A DNA stretch of 64,000 nt. It comes from Marinospirillum perlucidum (GTDB taxonomy: Bacteria > Pseudomonadota > Gammaproteobacteria > Pseudomonadales > Halomonadaceae). Shown one piece after another: positions 61,485 to 64,000 of this stretch. The notes below the pieces were generated by a model. The model had not been told where the DNA came from, did not search any database, and was given only the letters and a program-made list of their open reading frames with translations. The stretch lies in contig NZ_QFWJ01000006.1 of assembly GCF_003336805.1 (NCBI RefSeq), forward strand, positions 92,197-156,196, in the 5' to 3' direction. Positions within the stretch are counted from its first letter, which is position 1. Every line of letters begins with the position of its first letter. The position numbers and the translations under genes were made by a program.

Positions 61485-62306
61485 TTAACAGTTAGCTGAT
61501 GATTCAGCAAGGTTTTTTTCAAAAATTCCTTCAGGAATGCCGCTTAGAGTACCTGACTTTTCGTGGGCGGTAACTGGAAACATCAGCTCCAGCCCGGCAT
61601 AGACCATATCAGGCCAACAGAAGGGTTTTTGATCCAGCCCTCCTGATACCAAGAATGCATCACCACCGGTCAGAATCAGTGGATAACCTTGCCCATGCGT
61701 TGCAGACAATTGCTCGTAGGCCATGTTGATCTGGCCGATTGCAGCAAGATAAATTCCATGGCTTACGGCCTCATGAGTGGAAAGCCCTGGCGTGGTCAAG
61801 CCCTGATGATCTTCATCTGGATTGACAGGGACATTTCTAGTCCCCAGCTTCAGGCTTTCTTTCATCAATCGAATACCTGGAGCAATAAAACCACCCAGAT
61901 GCTCGCCACTGGGAAGCACAAAATCAATCGTAATGGCACTGCCGCAGTCAACAACACAGCAACCTCCTGCAACATGAAAACCGGCCAGGAGGCCCAGCCA
62001 GCGATCAACGCCCAGCTTACTCGGTTCTTGATAGGCGTTGCGTACACCCGAAAATCGCTCGGATGAACGTGCAATATGCAGGGGCACACGATAGCGACGG
62101 GCAATACGTTCTACCTCACCTAATACCTCTTTACCACCCACATTGGAAACGCGCATCACCTTAATATCGCGAAAGTCTGGAATTTCATCTGAATCTTCCC
62201 AGCGATCACGGGTCCAGATGGAGCCACGATCTAGTATCCGGCTGCTGGTGACGCATTTCAGGCGCCACTTGGTCAGAGTGTTGCCAATATCAAGATCGAG
62301 TATCAT
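61485..62306 (-). CDS. coaX: Type III pantothenate kinase
   Basis: A 273-residue kinase of the ASKHA fold that phosphorylates pantothenate, the first step to coenzyme A. Seen: LDLDIGNTLTKWRL for phosphate binding, GVDRWLGLLAGFHVAGG, and VVDCGSAITIDFV. Unlike CoaA it is not feedback-inhibited by CoA in known cases. Overlaps birA by four bases, so the two are coupled. Confidence 0.94.
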   Translation of the reverse strand: MILDLDIGNTLTKWRLKCVTSSRILDRGSIWTRDRWEDSDEIPDFRDIKVMRVSNVGGKEVLGEVERIARRYRVPLHIARSSERFSGVRNAYQEPSKLGVDRWLGLLAGFHVAGGCCVVDCGSAITIDFVLPSGEHLGGFIAPGIRLMKESLKLGTRNVPVNPDEDHQGLTTPGLSTHEAVSHGIYLAAIGQINMAYEQLSATHGQGYPLILTGGDAFLVSGGLDQKPFCWPDMVYAGLELMFPVTAHEKSGTLSGIPEGIFEKNLAESSANC

Positions 62307-63286
62307 GCTTTCAGCCTCACACTAATCTCTCCCGAATTAAGGTGTTTTTCACTACCATCCTCGAGAGTGACTCGTAATTCGCCCTGGTCGTTCACACCAT
62401 GCAAAGTAACCGCCTCTTTATGCTCACCAGCTATCACCCACCCAGGCTTATTATCCCATAGGTGCGCTTCATTCCAGGCCGCTTGCCAGGGCTGGAAGCC
62501 ATCATTGGCAAAGCGTGTAAGAACGTTAGCAACCGCTAAATTCATGGCAACGACCAAGTCATTGCGGCTCGGTAAAAGACTGCCTAAATCGCTCAAAAAA
62601 CTGGCAGGCTGATCAATACATTCTGCGTCCAGTTGCTGGGGACGGTAGACATTGACCCCAAATCCGACTACTAGCTGACAAGGACCGGATAGATCACCAC
62701 TGATCTCAATCAAAACCCCAATCAACTTAGCATCTTGTAGATAGAGGTCATTGGGCCATTTTAAGCCAATACCCTGGATGCCCAGGCCTTCAAGAGCATT
62801 CTTTAACGCAACAGCAATCGCAAGACTCATCCCCTGGAGCTCTTGTGCTGACCCCTCAAATTGCCAGCCAAGACTACAGCTTAGAGAATAGCCAAAAGGA
62901 CTGAACCAACTCTTTCCACGACGCCCTTTTCCCGAGCTTTGCATTTCGGCGACGGCCAAAGACTTATGGATAGGCTCACCTGAATTGACTCTATCCAACA
63001 GAAATGTATTGGTTGAGGTAATGACGGGCTCAAAAAATAACTCGCAACCGTTCAAGCCTTCTGAAGACTGCAAAGCTTGTTCGAGGTAGCCAGGGTCAAG
63101 CAAATCCAGCGGGGCAGAAAGACTGTAGCCCTTTTGCTTATCGCTGCGGTAAGTCAGGCCTAATTCAGGAAGTTTCTGAATCTGCTTCCAGATGGCAGTT
63201 CTGCTGATACCCAGTTTCTGGCCGAGTTCAGTGCCAGAATGAGGCTGACCATCACTGAGCAACTTTACAAGTGGATATAAATTCAT
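62303..63286 (-). CDS. birA: Biotin-protein ligase / biotin operon repressor
   Basis: A 327-residue bifunctional protein. N-terminal winged HTH (LVKLLSDGQPHSGTELGQKL, GISRTAIWKQIQ), the adenylate loop SSGKGRRGKSWFSP, KWPNDLYLQDAKLIGVLIE, and a C-terminal SH3-like part (VTLHGVNDQGELRVTLEDG). It attaches biotin to acetyl-CoA carboxylase carrier protein and represses bio genes as biotinyl-AMP complex. ATG 63286 is favoured by GGAG upstream over GTG 63292. Confidence 0.94.
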   Translation of the reverse strand: MNLYPLVKLLSDGQPHSGTELGQKLGISRTAIWKQIQKLPELGLTYRSDKQKGYSLSAPLDLLDPGYLEQALQSSEGLNGCELFFEPVITSTNTFLLDRVNSGEPIHKSLAVAEMQSSGKGRRGKSWFSPFGYSLSCSLGWQFEGSAQELQGMSLAIAVALKNALEGLGIQGIGLKWPNDLYLQDAKLIGVLIEISGDLSGPCQLVVGFGVNVYRPQQLDAECIDQPASFLSDLGSLLPSRNDLVVAMNLAVANVLTRFANDGFQPWQAAWNEAHLWDNKPGWVIAGEHKEAVTLHGVNDQGELRVTLEDGSEKHLNSGEISVRLKA

Positions 63287-63647
63287 AGGCACTCCAATAG
63301 AAGCAGCAATTCTATCTGTTTAAGATCCAGGATGTAATTGCCCAACGACGTTTACGCACTAACTTCTTCTAATAAAAGGTATAGAGCAGCTTCAATAATC
63401 CAAGAATTTGTTTTCAAAACTCGACGAAGGGTCTCTACGCCTCCTAGCACTCTCTCCTTCCTAATTTGAAGTCTTAACGTTGGAACTGTTTTTAGTTAAT
63501 AAGCCTGATGGGTGGTCCAGGAGCTTTGTAGTGCGTCTTTTGCTTTTGAGAAATTCTTGCCTCTTTTAAATACCCCAAACTCACGCATAATTGCACTCTG
63601 AAATCTCAGGCAACTATAACCCCTCGCAGGAGTAGTCTTTTAGGCAT
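63287..63647. other. Intergenic region between the rRNA operon end and birA
   Basis: About 360 bases with no convincing gene on either strand. It must hold the birA promoter; I see no clear -35/-10 pair. Nothing else is recognised. Confidence 0.6.
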
Positions 63648-63680
63648 AAAAAAACCCCTTGAGCAGTGCTCAAGGGGTTT
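63648..63680 (-). terminator. Outer terminator of the rRNA operon
   Basis: On the minus strand, 14-base perfect inverted repeat (aaaccccttgagca / tgctcaaggggttt) followed by a T run. Lies just past a 5S tail fragment. Confidence 0.9.
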
Positions 63681-63688
63681 AGTAGAGG

Positions 63689-63709
63689 TGCCTGACGATG
63701 ACCTACTTT
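63689..63709 (-). pseudogene. 3' tail of a second 5S rRNA gene
   Basis: 21 bases matching the 3' end of the 5S gene at 63861-63881 at 20 positions. The rest of this 5S copy is absent. Confidence 0.65.
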
Positions 63710-63727
63710 ATTCGCACCGTCCCTGGC

Positions 63728-63781
63728 GCTCACCCTTCGGGCCGTCCTTCGGCCGTTCTGATGCGTTCCCGACGCATCAGT
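63728..63781. repeat. REP-like hairpin segment between the two 5S tails
   Basis: Two hairpins close together: ggccg / cggcc (63740-63754) and ctgatgcgt / acgcatcag (63758-63780). Looks like an intergenic repeat; whether it recurs in the genome cannot be told from this window. Confidence 0.45.
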
Positions 63782-63814
63782 CACCTGGGCAGGTTCAAGT
63801 AGTTCTTTTCAGCA

Positions 63815-63850
63815 TAAAAAATCCCCCTGACTCATGGAGTCAGAGGGATT
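63815..63850 (-). terminator. Terminator directly after the 5S rRNA gene
   Basis: On the minus strand, 13-base stem (aatccctctgact / agtcagggggatt, one mismatch) followed by six T. Confidence 0.9.
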
Positions 63851-63860
63851 ATCTTATAGG

Positions 63861-63978
63861 TGCCTGACGATGTCCTACTTTCACATGGGGAGGCCCCACA
63901 CTATCATCGGCGCTGAGTGGTTTCACTACTGAGTTCGGCAAGGGATCAGGTGGTTCCCACTCGCTAAGGTCGTCAGGC
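63861..63978 (-). rRNA. rrf: 5S ribosomal RNA
   Basis: About 118 bases reading GCCTGACGACCTTAGCG at the 5' end and ending CGTCAGGCA; the ends pair, and the internal CGAACTCAGTAGTGAAAC loop is the bacterial 5S signature. The 23S and 16S genes should lie to the right, outside the window. Confidence 0.95.
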
Positions 63979-64000
63979 GTAACGGGTTGGAAGCTGGCTT

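Overview
The window comes from a gammaproteobacterial chromosome, most likely a marine Oceanospirillales/Halomonas-like or Pseudomonas-related lineage. The evidence is the E. coli-type order of the str, S10, spc and alpha ribosomal operons, the order tRNA-Tyr/Gly/Thr/Trp-secE-nusG-rplKAJL-rpoBC, the neighbours coaX-birA (as in pseudomonads), and the block uvrA-MFS-ssb. The taxonomic guess is inference from gene content and order only.

Layout. 1-11.1 kb holds ordinary metabolic and signalling genes: the 3' part of serA, a small Lpp/OprI-like lipoprotein (57 aa), an alpha/beta hydrolase, malate synthase G, a CrcB/FluC fluoride channel, an orphan sensor histidine kinase, a chemotaxis receptor, and an acuR-acuI pair with the same palindromic operator in front of each gene.

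About 11.1-25.7 kb is an accessory (defence) island between acuR and ssb. It appears to be built of blocks. Block 1 is a KAP-family P-loop NTPase convergent with a PPP-family phosphatase. Block 2 is a type III restriction-modification operon (mod-res) with the truncated start of a type ISP-like helicase gene. Block 3 is a four-gene, translationally coupled operon of three different tyrosine recombinases plus a small coiled-coil protein; it resembles Tn554 TnpABC, recombinase-in-trio and gamma-mobile-trio modules. A short sequence of the form gac-N-ta-N-gtaacga stands at the left edge of each block (near 11397, 15410 and 20317). The first two copies extend into a 152-bp direct repeat with 145 identical positions. 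The two island ends carry similar minus-strand terminators, one of which has no gene to terminate; this suggests integration just 3' of ssb.

About 25.7-30.8 kb holds ssb, a YajR-like MFS transporter and divergent uvrA. About 30.8-61 kb is a single minus-strand run of translation and transcription genes: alpha (rplQ-rpoA-rpsD-rpsK-rpsM-rpmJ), spc, S10, str (tuf-fusA-rpsG-rpsL), rpoC-rpoB, rplL-rplJ-rplA-rplK, nusG-secE and four tRNA genes. The tufB copy that often sits between tRNA-Thr and tRNA-Trp is absent. The window ends with coaX, birA and the 3' end of an rRNA operon: a 5S gene, and below it a second 5S tail fragment with its own terminator.

The backbone is mostly core information processing, with promoters, leaders and attenuators visible between operons. 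The part most likely to repay study is the modular recombinase and defence island.
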